This document shows positions 8,026 to 16,425 of a stretch of 33,279 bases of DNA, in pieces. The stretch covers positions 1-33,279 of the forward strand of contig CAMWID010000041.1 in assembly GCA_947174235.1 (NCBI GenBank), given 5' to 3'. The number at the start of each line of letters is the position of its first letter. The first letter of the stretch is position 1. The notes beneath the pieces are model-generated. The model saw only the letters and a list, made by a program, of their open reading frames with translations. It ran no database searches and was not told where the DNA came from. Position numbers and translations under genes: made by a program. This DNA comes from an uncultured Porphyromonadaceae bacterium. Its GTDB lineage: Bacteria; Bacteroidota; Bacteroidia; Bacteroidales; Muribaculaceae.

Positions 8026-8889
8026 ATGAAGAAAAGTTTTATTCTTTTGGGAATCGGAGCACTTGTGCTCGCTTCCTGCTCAGGCAACAGCCAGAAGATT
8101 TCAGAAGATTCAGCCAAGATCGCAGAACTCCAGGCTGATTATGCGGAGGCAAACAGTTTTAACGACTCTCTTATGCTCCTCATGGGCGATATCTATACCG
8201 GTCTTGATTCCATCAATATGCAGGAAGGTCTTCTTCATAAATTAGGTGGCGGAGACAACGTGGACCGTCGCGCGGAGATCCGTCAGAACCTTGCCAATAT
8301 CAAAGCCCGTCTCGCTTCCAACAAGGCGCTTCTTGACGACATGGAGGCGAAACTCAAGGCAAGCGGAAAAGACAACAGCGTGATGTCAAAGACAATTTCA
8401 CAGCTTAAAGACCGCATATCTCAGCAGGATCAGAAAATAGCCCAGCTTGAGAATGATCTCGCGTCAGCAAAAGGTCAGATAGAGGAACTCACGACTCAGG
8501 TGACAGAAACACAGGAGCAGGTAAAGACAGAGACCGCAGCCAAGGAAGCTGCGCAGGCGGCTACGGAAGCAGTGGAAAATGCAGCGAATACTGTATATTA
8601 TGCAATCGGCACGAATAAGGAACTTAAGAAAAACGGTCTTCTTGAGAAAAAATTCCTCGGACAGACAAAAGTTCTTAAAGGGGATTTCAACGAATCTTAT
8701 TTCACAAAAGCCGACAAGCGTTCGCTGTCTGTGATCCCGACCGGAAGCAAGAAAGTGAAGATCTGGACAAACATGCCGGAAGATTCTTACAAGATCGAGG
8801 AGAACGCCGACAAGACCAAGACCATTCATATCACCAATCCACAGGAATTCTGGAGCATGACAACTTTCCTTGTGATTCAGGTGGATTGA
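8026..8889 (+). CDS. Coiled-coil lipoprotein, possibly Cbp1-like
   Basis: A 287-aa protein with a lipoprotein signal peptide; the lipobox is LASC with Cys18 as the acylation site. Residues ~25-180 are heptad-rich and alanine/glutamate/lysine-rich, a strong coiled-coil prediction. Residues ~188-287 form a distinct globular domain beginning NTVYYAIGTNKELK. This architecture resembles Bacteroides surface proteins annotated as Cbp1-like collagen-binding adhesins, but that match is from memory and unverified. Three D-S-[A/L/I] tripeptides (Ser29, Ser48, Ser62) fit the Bacteroides O-glycosylation sequon. The gene is followed by its own strong terminator. Confidence 0.8.
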   Translation: MKKSFILLGIGALVLASCSGNSQKISEDSAKIAELQADYAEANSFNDSLMLLMGDIYTGLDSINMQEGLLHKLGGGDNVDRRAEIRQNLANIKARLASNKALLDDMEAKLKASGKDNSVMSKTISQLKDRISQQDQKIAQLENDLASAKGQIEELTTQVTETQEQVKTETAAKEAAQAATEAVENAANTVYYAIGTNKELKKNGLLEKKFLGQTKVLKGDFNESYFTKADKRSLSVIPTGSKKVKIWTNMPEDSYKIEENADKTKTIHITNPQEFWSMTTFLVIQVD

Positions 8890-8924
8890 TATTGAATAAA
8901 AATTTTTCAGGGTGAAAGCCCGTC

Positions 8925-8961
8925 AAAAATGGAGATACAGGTGAAAAGTATCTCCATTTTT
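8925..8961 (+). terminator. Intrinsic terminator after the coiled-coil lipoprotein
   Basis: Arms 8925-8938 and 8948-8961 are perfect complements (14 bp, 9-nt loop), and the right arm ends in a T-run. It separates this gene from the SPOR lipoprotein, whose -7 box begins only 3 nt past the stem. Confidence 0.9.
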
Positions 8962-8963
8962 TA

Positions 8964-8971
8964 TAAATTTG
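8964..8971 (+). promoter_or_regulatory. -7 box of the SPOR lipoprotein gene
   Basis: TAAATTTG matches TAnnTTTG and lies 25 nt before the ATG at 8997. It directly abuts the upstream terminator, so any -33 contacts would fall inside the terminator stem. Confidence 0.55.
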
Positions 8972-8996
8972 CAAGAACTTTGATAAAAGAGAATAT

Positions 8997-9527
8997 ATGG
9001 ATGTCTTAAAAATTCGCAAGTATGGTTTGGGTATACTCGCGTTTCTTGCTGCCACAGGATTTCTGGGAGGATGCAAACCTACCGAAAAAAATTATAAATC
9101 AGCTTACGATGCCGCAGTCAGCAAACGTCAGGCGTCAGAGACACTTGACCCGGATCTCGGTATCCCCGGCGGCAAGCTCCAGCAGGAAGGGGCTCCCTCT
9201 GTCAGGGTGGTTGACGGAGATTCAGTTTTATTCATTGCCGAACATCTGAAATTTGTTGATGGAGAGGAGCATGAAAAACGCCGTTATAATGTGGCTGTAA
9301 GCGCCTATAAGATGCAGACCAATTGTGCGGCTCAGGTGAGTGATCTTTTTTCAAAAGGTTATGCGGCATTCGGAGCGAGCAATCCTGCCGGGATGTATTA
9401 TGTGATAGCCGGATCTTTCGACAGTTTGCAGGAAGCGGCGGCTTTCGACAGGATGTTTCGGGAAAAGGAAGGCTCTCATATATATTCCGGATTGCCGAAT
9501 GCTCCGGTGATAATAGAATCAAGGTAA
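8997..9527 (+). CDS. SPOR-domain lipoprotein
   Basis: A 176-aa protein with a lipoprotein signal peptide; the lipobox is LGGC with Cys26. The C-terminal ~80 residues (about 92-176) match a SPOR-like fold: an opening strand, a helix with CAAQVSDLFSKGY, then YYVIAGSFDSLQEA followed by a second helix. SPOR domains bind glycan strands stripped of stem peptides at division sites, so an envelope or septal role is likely. The middle is short and polar. The gene has its own -7 box, and I see no clear terminator after it. Confidence 0.78.
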   Translation: MDVLKIRKYGLGILAFLAATGFLGGCKPTEKNYKSAYDAAVSKRQASETLDPDLGIPGGKLQQEGAPSVRVVDGDSVLFIAEHLKFVDGEEHEKRRYNVAVSAYKMQTNCAAQVSDLFSKGYAAFGASNPAGMYYVIAGSFDSLQEAAAFDRMFREKEGSHIYSGLPNAPVIIESR

Positions 9528-9654
9528 ACTCCCGTAAGCTGACGAGTATAGGCATGCCATGAACCAAAATGTGTCAATTCATGTTCCGAATATAGCTGCG
9601 GAGGTAGTGCAACACCATCCGTCATTAATCTAAACAATATTAAATCTTAGAGTT

Positions 9655-9906
9655 ATGAGTTTTATTTGGTACATAATTATCGGTATCGTTGCAGGTTTTG
9701 TAGCCGGCAAGCTTATGCGTGGAGGTGGTTTCGGCATTATAGTAAATCTGATTGTCGGAATAATAGGGGGAGTTTTGGGTGGATGGCTTTTCGGACTGAT
9801 CGGTATTTCCACTTCAAGCATTATAGGAAACCTGATCACTTCCGTGGTCGGGGCTGTGGTGCTTTTGTGGATAGTCGGTCTTCTGAGCCGAGGCTCGAAT
9901 CAATAG
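9655..9906 (+). CDS. GlsB/YeaQ/YmgE-type small membrane protein
   Basis: An 83-aa protein with three glycine-rich hydrophobic helices. It opens with IIIGIVAGFVAGKLMRGGGFG, the hallmark of the transglycosylase-associated/GlsB family, and a GGVLGGWLFGLIG segment follows. Members sit in the inner membrane and are often stress-induced; the biochemical role is not established. The length is typical. A hairpin without a U-tract lies just after the stop codon. Confidence 0.9.
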   Translation: MSFIWYIIIGIVAGFVAGKLMRGGGFGIIVNLIVGIIGGVLGGWLFGLIGISTSSIIGNLITSVVGAVVLLWIVGLLSRGSNQ

Positions 9907-9911
9907 ACTTG

Positions 9912-9952
9912 GTGGCGGTTACCCGATCTCTGTAAAATTGGATAACCGCCAC
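9912..9952 (+). other. GC-rich hairpin after the GlsB gene
   Basis: Arms 9912-9921 and 9943-9952 (GTGGCGGTTA and its complement) give a perfect 10-bp stem with a 21-nt loop, 5 nt after the stop codon. No T-run follows, so it is either an RNA 3'-end stabiliser or a non-canonical terminator. Confidence 0.5.
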
Positions 9953-10023
9953 TAAAGTCCTGTATGGATAAATTCCCTGACCTGGGAAATGCCTGAAGGC
10001 GGTTTTTCAATATACTGACACTA

Positions 10024-11649
10024 ATGATCATGAAATTTAAGAAATATCTCTTGCTTTGTGTTGTGTCCCTTATGTCCGGAATCTCAGAGATTTCTGCTTC
10101 CGGAACATCAAAAGACTCAATTATCTCTGATTTTGATACACTTGTAAAGATTGTGGAACACACTCATCCTGATCCTTATACCAATTATGGGGGTAGAGTG
10201 TTTTTTTATAAAACGGCAAATGATTGCCGATTACGTCTCATGTCAGAAAGTAGTCTGAGTGTAAATGACCTCTATGAAGTTTCTTCTGAATTCTTATCCT
10301 ATCTTCAAGACGGACATACGAATATAAATGCTCCCGCTGTCTCAGTTTCCGATGCGGAGGGTGATTCAATCCTGCTTGTTAAATTCAGATATGGAGGGGA
10401 ATCGCTTTTTGTGGATGCGATCGGTCAAAAGGATGCCCGACTACTTGGAAGCCGCCTGACAGGAATAAACGGAGTCACGACCGACAAGGTGACGGAACGC
10501 GTGGCAAAGTATTATCCATGTGAAAATAAAGCGGGGAAATATGGATTTATGAGTGATTACTTCAGACCGTCGGGCATTTACAGAAAATTGGCTGGAAGTC
10601 AAGACGGGAAGATAATACTGCAGTTGATTACTCCGGAAGGAGAAAGAGTCGCATATTCCCCGGAGCTGATACATTACAGGGATTTTTCCGGTACAGCTAT
10701 CGCGAGGGTCTCCGAGAACAAGGAGTTTCCGTCCGGGCAGATGGAATGGAAGGATATGGAAGGAATGATGTTTTTCCGTCTTGCCTCTGTAATGTCAAGA
10801 GAGAATTTTGAATATCAATATGCCAACGGCTGGGATTTTTATCAGGATTTAAGCTACTGTTATCGCCTGACAGGTTTGGACATGCCTTCCGATACACTTG
10901 CGGCAGTCAAAGGAGTACCGTCGTTTTCGGATACTTTCATGGATATGCTGACTGAAATGAAGTCCCGGGATATAAAGAATCTTGTGATTGATTTACGTGG
11001 AAACGGAGGGGGTTGGACTCCTGTGGTACTTCCGTCATTATATATGATGTATGGTGACGCATATCTTGACACTGACATGTCGGGCAGTTTTTCCCGCAGG
11101 GTCTCACAGCTTTATCTTGATAAGGTCAATACGACGATAGATGAATTTAATGAGGTTAACGGCACCGCGCTGAATATCGGGGATTATATTTTCCCCGAGA
11201 GCGGGCGAGATATAAGGACAAAGGAACAGAAGAGGGAAGATTTTTTGCGGACAGCATTCTGTAGTGAGGAAATTAAAGAGAAATTGCGGCGACTTGATGG
11301 AAAACCGTTATATAGACCGGATAAGGTATTTGTAGTGACCGACCATGGAACGTTCAGTGCCGCATTCCATTATGCGTTTTACCTGAGCAGACTCGGTGCG
11401 TATGTGGCAGGGGAGACCTCCTCGCAGTCTCCGAATTGCTATATGGAAACCACTCCGTTCATATTGCCCAATACAGGTCTGGCGGGTTCAGTGTCAAATT
11501 CCATGCAGATATTTCTTCCTTCTGAAGACATACGTGCAAAAGAATTTCTGCCCGATACGCGGCTAAGGTATGAAGATTACAGGAGGTATGGTTTTGACAG
11601 AAACAGTATACTTTTGGAATTATTGCATATGACAAAAGCTGCCGACTGA
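10024..11649 (+). CDS. Exported S41-family peptidase
   Basis: A 541-aa protein with a signal peptide ending near residue 25. A second in-frame ATG at 10030 may be the true start. The S41 catalytic domain occupies roughly 280-520: LVIDLRGNGGGW is the family's substrate-binding strand, and the likely nucleophile is Ser445 in DHGTFSAA. The Lys expected in CtpA-type Ser-Lys dyads is not evident in the following GETSSQSPN loop, so it belongs to a divergent S41 subgroup. The N-terminal part, with a YLQDGHTNI motif, resembles the cap region of these enzymes. It probably acts in the periplasm on peptides; the substrate is unknown. The stop codon lies in the loop of a bidirectional terminator. Confidence 0.85.
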   Translation: MIMKFKKYLLLCVVSLMSGISEISASGTSKDSIISDFDTLVKIVEHTHPDPYTNYGGRVFFYKTANDCRLRLMSESSLSVNDLYEVSSEFLSYLQDGHTNINAPAVSVSDAEGDSILLVKFRYGGESLFVDAIGQKDARLLGSRLTGINGVTTDKVTERVAKYYPCENKAGKYGFMSDYFRPSGIYRKLAGSQDGKIILQLITPEGERVAYSPELIHYRDFSGTAIARVSENKEFPSGQMEWKDMEGMMFFRLASVMSRENFEYQYANGWDFYQDLSYCYRLTGLDMPSDTLAAVKGVPSFSDTFMDMLTEMKSRDIKNLVIDLRGNGGGWTPVVLPSLYMMYGDAYLDTDMSGSFSRRVSQLYLDKVNTTIDEFNEVNGTALNIGDYIFPESGRDIRTKEQKREDFLRTAFCSEEIKEKLRRLDGKPLYRPDKVFVVTDHGTFSAAFHYAFYLSRLGAYVAGETSSQSPNCYMETTPFILPNTGLAGSVSNSMQIFLPSEDIRAKEFLPDTRLRYEDYRRYGFDRNSILLELLHMTKAAD

Positions 11650-11664
11650 ATGCCGGCAGCTTTT
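11634..11664. terminator. Bidirectional terminator between the convergent S41 and C59 genes
   Basis: Arms 11634-11644 and 11654-11664 (AAAAGCTGCCG and its complement) form a perfect 11-bp stem with T-runs on both strands. The S41 stop codon (11647-11649) lies in the 9-nt loop. The minus-strand C59 gene ends at 11713 and reads into the same hairpin. Confidence 0.85.
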
Positions 11665-11712
11665 AGGGGGTAGCCATTATGTTTAGAGCGCGAAATTTTA
11701 AGGAACACGTTC

Positions 11713-12762
11713 TTAATACATCGGAGTGAAGGGCGCGGATTCTTTCAATGCGTGGTTGGCTTCCCCGATGAGGTTTGTTTCCTTAGTCGTGTCAAGCTTC
11801 ATGACGGGAGCGCCTTTTTTGAGATTACATTTCGTGAGATCTATATAGTAGTATCCGGGATTGGTTACTATCTCGAAATAATACCTGCGGTTCTTGAGTT
11901 CCGCGTATGAACGCCACTGTGTGGAAGAAATATTGGGTTCTCCCTGGATCAGGTAAGTATAAGGTACGCAAGAGGGAATTATTACGCTGCGGCATATGCT
12001 CACAGCGAGAGCCGGATCATTTGTCTCTTCCACATGGTGGGCGAAATAGTTGGCTCTTACGCATCTGTCGGGACTGCTTACGGTACCCGGCAACATATTT
12101 TGTCCCCCGATCTTTTCCCAATACGCAAGGATAGCACACATGTCGGGCCACTGAGGGTCATTTGTCATCGCGCGGATATCACCCGGGTCATATATCTTCA
12201 CGTCTCCGTGGTCAAATTCCAGGATAGCTGATTTCCCCGAAGCGTCGGTTATGCCCCAATGAAGAGTCGAGACTGTGCCTCCGTCAAAAGTGGCACCTCC
12301 CAAAGAGAAATTGTGCTGTTGAAGCACCTCGACCACTTCGTCGGTGGTGGCGTTAAGATCGAGAAGCCATGCAATGAACACAGAAAGCGACATCGGGGGA
12401 AGATTGCGCGTGTCTTCATTCTCATATACCGTGCCTTTACAGAACAATCCGTTGATCACAAGTCCTTTTTCGTTCATTCCTTCCGTAATGCCTCCGTCAT
12501 ATCCGACAGCGTATACAGCCCCGTATTTTGAAACCCAGGAAATTGCTCCGGGCTGATTTGAGCCTACCTTTTCCATTCCCGCAGGATAGACATACAGGTT
12601 AGTGGGGATGGGGGTTTTCCAGTCAAGGGATCTTCCCACTACAAAAGTGGAGTCAGAACCATGGTAAACAACCCGTGTGCATGCGTCGGAAAATGGCGAG
12701 AAAAATGAAGCTGCCCCTAAAGTGCATGCCAAGGCAGCGGTCTTAAGTGTATTCATACCCAT
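11713..12762 (-). CDS. Choloylglycine hydrolase-family (C59) linear amide hydrolase
   Basis: A 349-aa Ntn-hydrolase with a signal peptide ending at Ala27, so that Cys28 becomes the N-terminal nucleophile (ACTRVVY). Other active-site residues align with bile salt hydrolase numbering at a constant offset of 26: Arg44 (Arg18), Asp47 (Asp21) and Asn201 (Asn175, in TNDP); Arg233 in SSPDRCVRA fits the final Arg. At the position of Asn82 in Gram-positive bile salt hydrolases I read Leu-Phe (106-107), as in penicillin-V-acylase-like or Gram-negative forms. It could therefore hydrolyse conjugated bile salts, penicillin V or N-acyl amino acids/homoserine lactones. The periplasmic location fits Bacteroides homologues. 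Substrate assignment from sequence is unsafe. Confidence 0.88.
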   Translation of the reverse strand: MGMNTLKTAALACTLGAASFFSPFSDACTRVVYHGSDSTFVVGRSLDWKTPIPTNLYVYPAGMEKVGSNQPGAISWVSKYGAVYAVGYDGGITEGMNEKGLVINGLFCKGTVYENEDTRNLPPMSLSVFIAWLLDLNATTDEVVEVLQQHNFSLGGATFDGGTVSTLHWGITDASGKSAILEFDHGDVKIYDPGDIRAMTNDPQWPDMCAILAYWEKIGGQNMLPGTVSSPDRCVRANYFAHHVEETNDPALAVSICRSVIIPSCVPYTYLIQGEPNISSTQWRSYAELKNRRYYFEIVTNPGYYYIDLTKCNLKKGAPVMKLDTTKETNLIGEANHALKESAPFTPMY

Positions 12763-12961
12763 AGATAATTAATTTTTTTATCAGATTGGGGCAGCAGAAC
12801 CGTTAATTCCGTCAAGATATAGAACGGATAGCTGCAACATTGTCCATATCAATTCTGATATTTGTATGATAAGATAACAAAAACAACATATTGACAGTTT
12901 GCTGCATTGAGATTCAAGAATGGAATTTTGGAATAAAAGTGACGGGACACACATGTTTTTG

Positions 12962-12993
12962 TTTGGATATAACCCGTAAACGGATTAAATTTG
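12962..12993 (+). promoter_or_regulatory. Promoter of the tricorn-like gene
   Basis: TTTG (12962-12965), a 20-bp spacer, then TAAATTTG (12986-12993), a good Bacteroidetes promoter. Transcription should begin near 13000, which places the upstream ATG at 12999 at or before the RNA start and favours the ATG at 13020. Confidence 0.7.
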
Positions 12994-13019
12994 CATGAAT
13001 GAATTTTAAAACTAACCGT

Positions 13020-16000
13020 ATGAGACACATTTTGCTTGCCGGATTGATGATGACCGGTATCGGTCATATGATGTCATCCGGAACAGAAGAGGCACGTCTT
13101 CTTCGTTTTCCAACCATCAATGGAAACCTGATAGTATTCAGTTATGGCGGAGACTTATATAGCGTTCCCGCCGGAGGTGGGGAAGCAAGACGTCTCACAT
13201 CCCATGTAGGATATGAGATTTTCCCCCGCATTTCACCGGACGGGAAAGAGATCGCCTTTACAGGACAGTATGACGGCAACACGGAGGTGTATCTGATCCC
13301 CGTGAAAGGAGGAGAACCCAAACGGCTCACATATACCTCCACCAATTCCCGTGACGATCTTGGAGACAGGATGGGCCCCAACAATATTGTCATGACCTGG
13401 CGTCCTGACGGAAGCGGAGTGGTCTACAGGAACAGGATAGGAGACGGGTTCACCGGAAAATTATGGACAGTGAGTCCGGATGGCGGAATGCCGGAGATGG
13501 TTCCTTTGCCTGAGGGGGGATTCTGCAGCTACTCTCCTGACGGGAAAAAGATGGCATACAATCGCGTGATGCGGGAATTCCGTACATGGAAATATTATCG
13601 TGGCGGCATGGCTGACGATATATGGATATATGATCCGGAAAAAGAGAGTGTGGAAAACATCACGGATAATGTGGCACAGGATATCATCCCGATGTGGATA
13701 GGTGACGAGATATATTTTATCTCGGACCGAGACAACACGATGAATCTCTTTGCCTACGATACAAAAAGCAAAAAGACCCGCAAGGTGACTGATTTCACTG
13801 ACTTTGATATAAAATTCCCGAGTTCTGACGGAAAGACTATCGTATTTGAGAACGGCGGATATATATATCGGTTTGATCCTGCGAAGGGCTCTCCCGAGAA
13901 AGTGAATATCACTCTCGCTTCCGACAATATTCTCGCGAGAAACGAAATGAAGAATGTCAGTGGCGATATCAATTCGTTTTCACTTTCCCCCGCAGGACAC
14001 CGTCTTGCGCTCACTGCCAGAGGGGAAGTGTTTGACGTGCCTGTCGGCAAAGGTGTGACCCGCGACATTACCCGGACGCCGGGATCAAACGACAGGGGAG
14101 CCTCCTGGAGTCCGGACGGTAAATATATCGGCTATATCGCCGATATAACAGGAGAATCTGAAATATGGCTGCAACCATCTGAAGGAGGAGATCCGGTGCA
14201 GCTTACAAAAGACAACGATACCTATATAAGAAACTTCTATTGGACACCTGACGGCAATAAGGTCATATACACAGACCGTAAGAACAGGATTGTCGAGGTG
14301 GACGTGGCGTCAAAAGCCAAGCGGACACTTGTGCAGAATCCCGGCGGAGAGTTCCGGACAGTGAATATCTCTCCCGACAGCAAATGGCTTGCCTATACCA
14401 GATCGGACGACAACAACATGTCGGTGGTGTATGTCTATAACATCCAGACAGGCAAGGAATATCCCGTGACCGAGAGATGGTATGATTCCGGATCACCTAT
14501 GTTCAGTAAAGACGGGAAATACTTGTATTTCACCTCCGAACGTGATTTCAATCCTACCTACGGAAGTCTTGAATGGAATCATGTCTACAACCGTATGGGC
14601 GGTATATATCTCGCGTTGCTCGGCAAGGATACCCCTTCGCCCCTTCTGCTTTCCGATGACGCGGACAATCCGGAGGAATCAACTGACGCTTCTGTGAAAA
14701 AACAATCTGCAAAACAGGGCAAGAACGCCACCGGATCTGACAATTCTGTTGTAATTGACCCTGACGGTCTCCCCGGCAGACTTGTAAAACTCCCTCTCCC
14801 TGCGGGATATTATCGTCCTCAATATGCTGAGGGGGATAAATTGTGGTATAGCGGAGCCGGAGGAATAAGCGTGTTTGATTTTTCATCGGGCAAACCGGAG
14901 ACAGTGGCTGAAAATGCCACGATGACGGTGTCCCCTGACGGAAATAAGGCTGCATTCTATAAGGGAGGCAAAATATATGTGACAAATTTCCCCGCGTCAA
15001 AGGTGAATTTTTCTGATCCGGTGAATCTGTCGAACCTTGTGGCTCCCGTGGATTATTCCAAAGAATGGAACCAGATTTTTGATGAGGTATGGAGGGCGTT
15101 CAGGGATGGATTCTATCTTGAGAACATGCACGGCGTGGACTGGAAGGCTATTAAAGAAAAATATGCCGTTCTGCTTCCATATGCCAAAACAAGGTATGAC
15201 CTGAATTATATAATAGGTGAAATGATCAGCGAGCTTGCCTGCGGTCATGCATATGTGAATCCCGGAGAAGTCAAAGGTGCCGACAGGATATCTATGGGAC
15301 TTCTGGGCGCCGAACTGAGCAGAGACAACAGCGGATATTTCAGGATAGACAAAATTATTCCCGGAGCTGTCTACAGCAGCAGTTTGCGTTCTCCTCTGGA
15401 GGAGCCGGGACTCGGAGTGAAGGAAGGCGACTACATAATCGCCGTAGACGGAGTGCCGGTGACAGAAACTGACAATATCTATACTCTTCTTGTAGGAAAA
15501 GCCGATGTCCCGACGGAGTTGACAGTCAATTCCTCGCCATCGGAGAAGAATGCTAAAAGAATTGTTGTCAGTCCTATAGGCAATGAGGCTCCGCTATATC
15601 ATTACAACTGGGTTCAAAACAATATCAAGCGTGTTGAGGAAGCTACCGGAGGAAAGGTCGGTTACATATATATCCCGGATATGGGACCGGAAGGACTCAA
15701 CGAGTTTGCCCGTTATTTCTATCCGCAGCTCGACAAGGAGGCGCTCATTATAGATGACCGTGCCAACGGAGGCGGCAATATTTCCCCGATGATCATAGAG
15801 CGTCTTCTCCGCCGTCCTTACCGGATGACCATGAGCCGTACGTCATCGAAAACAGGTACTATCCCGGATGCAACGCATGTGGGACCCAAGGTGTTGCTGA
15901 TTAATAAATACTCGGCGTCTGACGGCGATCTTTTCCCATGGAGTTTCAAAGCCAACAATCTTGGCACGGTGATAGGCACCCGCACGTGGGGCGGTATCAT

Positions 16001-16277
16001 CGGAATCAGCGGATCGCTTCCATATATGGACGGTACGGATGTCCGTGTTCCCTTCTTTACAAATTATGATGCAAAGACAGGAGAATGGATTGTGGAAAAC
16101 CATGGTGTAGATCCGGATATACTTATCGACAATGATCCGATAATGGAGCAAAAGGGGGTAGACCAACAGCTTGAAAAAGCTATAGAAGTCGCTCTTGAGC
16201 AGTTGAAGGAACGTAAGCCCATGCCTAAGACTCCGGCACCGCGCACATTCAAGGATCTTGGTCTGGATCCAAAATGA
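13020..16277 (+). CDS. Exported tricorn-like protease (S41 core with beta-propeller and PDZ)
   Basis: A protein of about 1085 aa (1092 from the ATG at 12999, the numbering used here). A signal peptide opens with MRHILLAGLMM. The order is: TolB-like beta-propeller repeats with recurrent SPDGK motifs (~40-650), a tricorn C1 helical domain (~685-755), a PDZ domain (~765-865) with GVKEGDYIIAVDGVPV, and a C2 S41 core. Likely catalytic residues are His750 (CGHAYV), Ser974-Asp975 (YSASDGD) and Glu1033 (VENHGVDPD), matching tricorn His746, Ser965/Asp966 and Glu1023. Tricorn Ser745 is Gly749 here. It probably degrades oligopeptides in the periplasm. The start at 13020 was chosen because the promoter sits just upstream. 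Confidence 0.9.
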   Translation: MRHILLAGLMMTGIGHMMSSGTEEARLLRFPTINGNLIVFSYGGDLYSVPAGGGEARRLTSHVGYEIFPRISPDGKEIAFTGQYDGNTEVYLIPVKGGEPKRLTYTSTNSRDDLGDRMGPNNIVMTWRPDGSGVVYRNRIGDGFTGKLWTVSPDGGMPEMVPLPEGGFCSYSPDGKKMAYNRVMREFRTWKYYRGGMADDIWIYDPEKESVENITDNVAQDIIPMWIGDEIYFISDRDNTMNLFAYDTKSKKTRKVTDFTDFDIKFPSSDGKTIVFENGGYIYRFDPAKGSPEKVNITLASDNILARNEMKNVSGDINSFSLSPAGHRLALTARGEVFDVPVGKGVTRDITRTPGSNDRGASWSPDGKYIGYIADITGESEIWLQPSEGGDPVQLTKDNDTYIRNFYWTPDGNKVIYTDRKNRIVEVDVASKAKRTLVQNPGGEFRTVNISPDSKWLAYTRSDDNNMSVVYVYNIQTGKEYPVTERWYDSGSPMFSKDGKYLYFTSERDFNPTYGSLEWNHVYNRMGGIYLALLGKDTPSPLLLSDDADNPEESTDASVKKQSAKQGKNATGSDNSVVIDPDGLPGRLVKLPLPAGYYRPQYAEGDKLWYSGAGGISVFDFSSGKPETVAENATMTVSPDGNKAAFYKGGKIYVTNFPASKVNFSDPVNLSNLVAPVDYSKEWNQIFDEVWRAFRDGFYLENMHGVDWKAIKEKYAVLLPYAKTRYDLNYIIGEMISELACGHAYVNPGEVKGADRISMGLLGAELSRDNSGYFRIDKIIPGAVYSSSLRSPLEEPGLGVKEGDYIIAVDGVPVTETDNIYTLLVGKADVPTELTVNSSPSEKNAKRIVVSPIGNEAPLYHYNWVQNNIKRVEEATGGKVGYIYIPDMGPEGLNEFARYFYPQLDKEALIIDDRANGGGNISPMIIERLLRRPYRMTMSRTSSKTGTIPDATHVGPKVLLINKYSASDGDLFPWSFKANNLGTVIGTRTWGGIIGISGSLPYMDGTDVRVPFFTNYDAKTGEWIVENHGVDPDILIDNDPIMEQKGVDQQLEKAIEVALEQLKERKPMPKTPAPRTFKDLGLDPK

Positions 16278-16296
16278 CAATGAGGTGATCGAGTGA

Positions 16297-16350
16297 TAAA
16301 GGCGGCAGATCCGGTATTCTGATGTGACGGTATTGGTTCTGCTGCCTTTA
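16297..16350 (+). terminator. Intrinsic terminator of the tricorn-like gene
   Basis: TAAAGGCGGCAGA (16297-16309) pairs with TCTGCTGCCTTTA (16338-16350) with one G-U wobble, and a T-rich tract follows. It lies 20 nt past the stop codon and works on the plus strand only. Confidence 0.75.
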
Positions 16351-16386
16351 TTGTATGTTTTCGTAAAACTTTGTCGTATGTTTAGT

Positions 16387-16421
16387 AAAGGAAGAGGGGA
16401 GAGTGGGATGCTCTTTCCTTT
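16387..16421. other. Second hairpin between convergent genes
   Basis: AAAGGAAGAG (16387-16396) pairs with CTCTTTCCTTT (16411-16421) with one bulged base. Neither side has a convincing T-run, so it may be a weak terminator for neuC or a 3' stabiliser. Confidence 0.3.
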
Positions 16422-16425
16422 TCAA

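Noticed and set aside
12999..13019. Upstream ATG for the tricorn-like gene
   Set aside because: The -7 box ends at 12993, so RNA would begin at about this ATG; the start at 13020 gives a normal leader and signal peptide.
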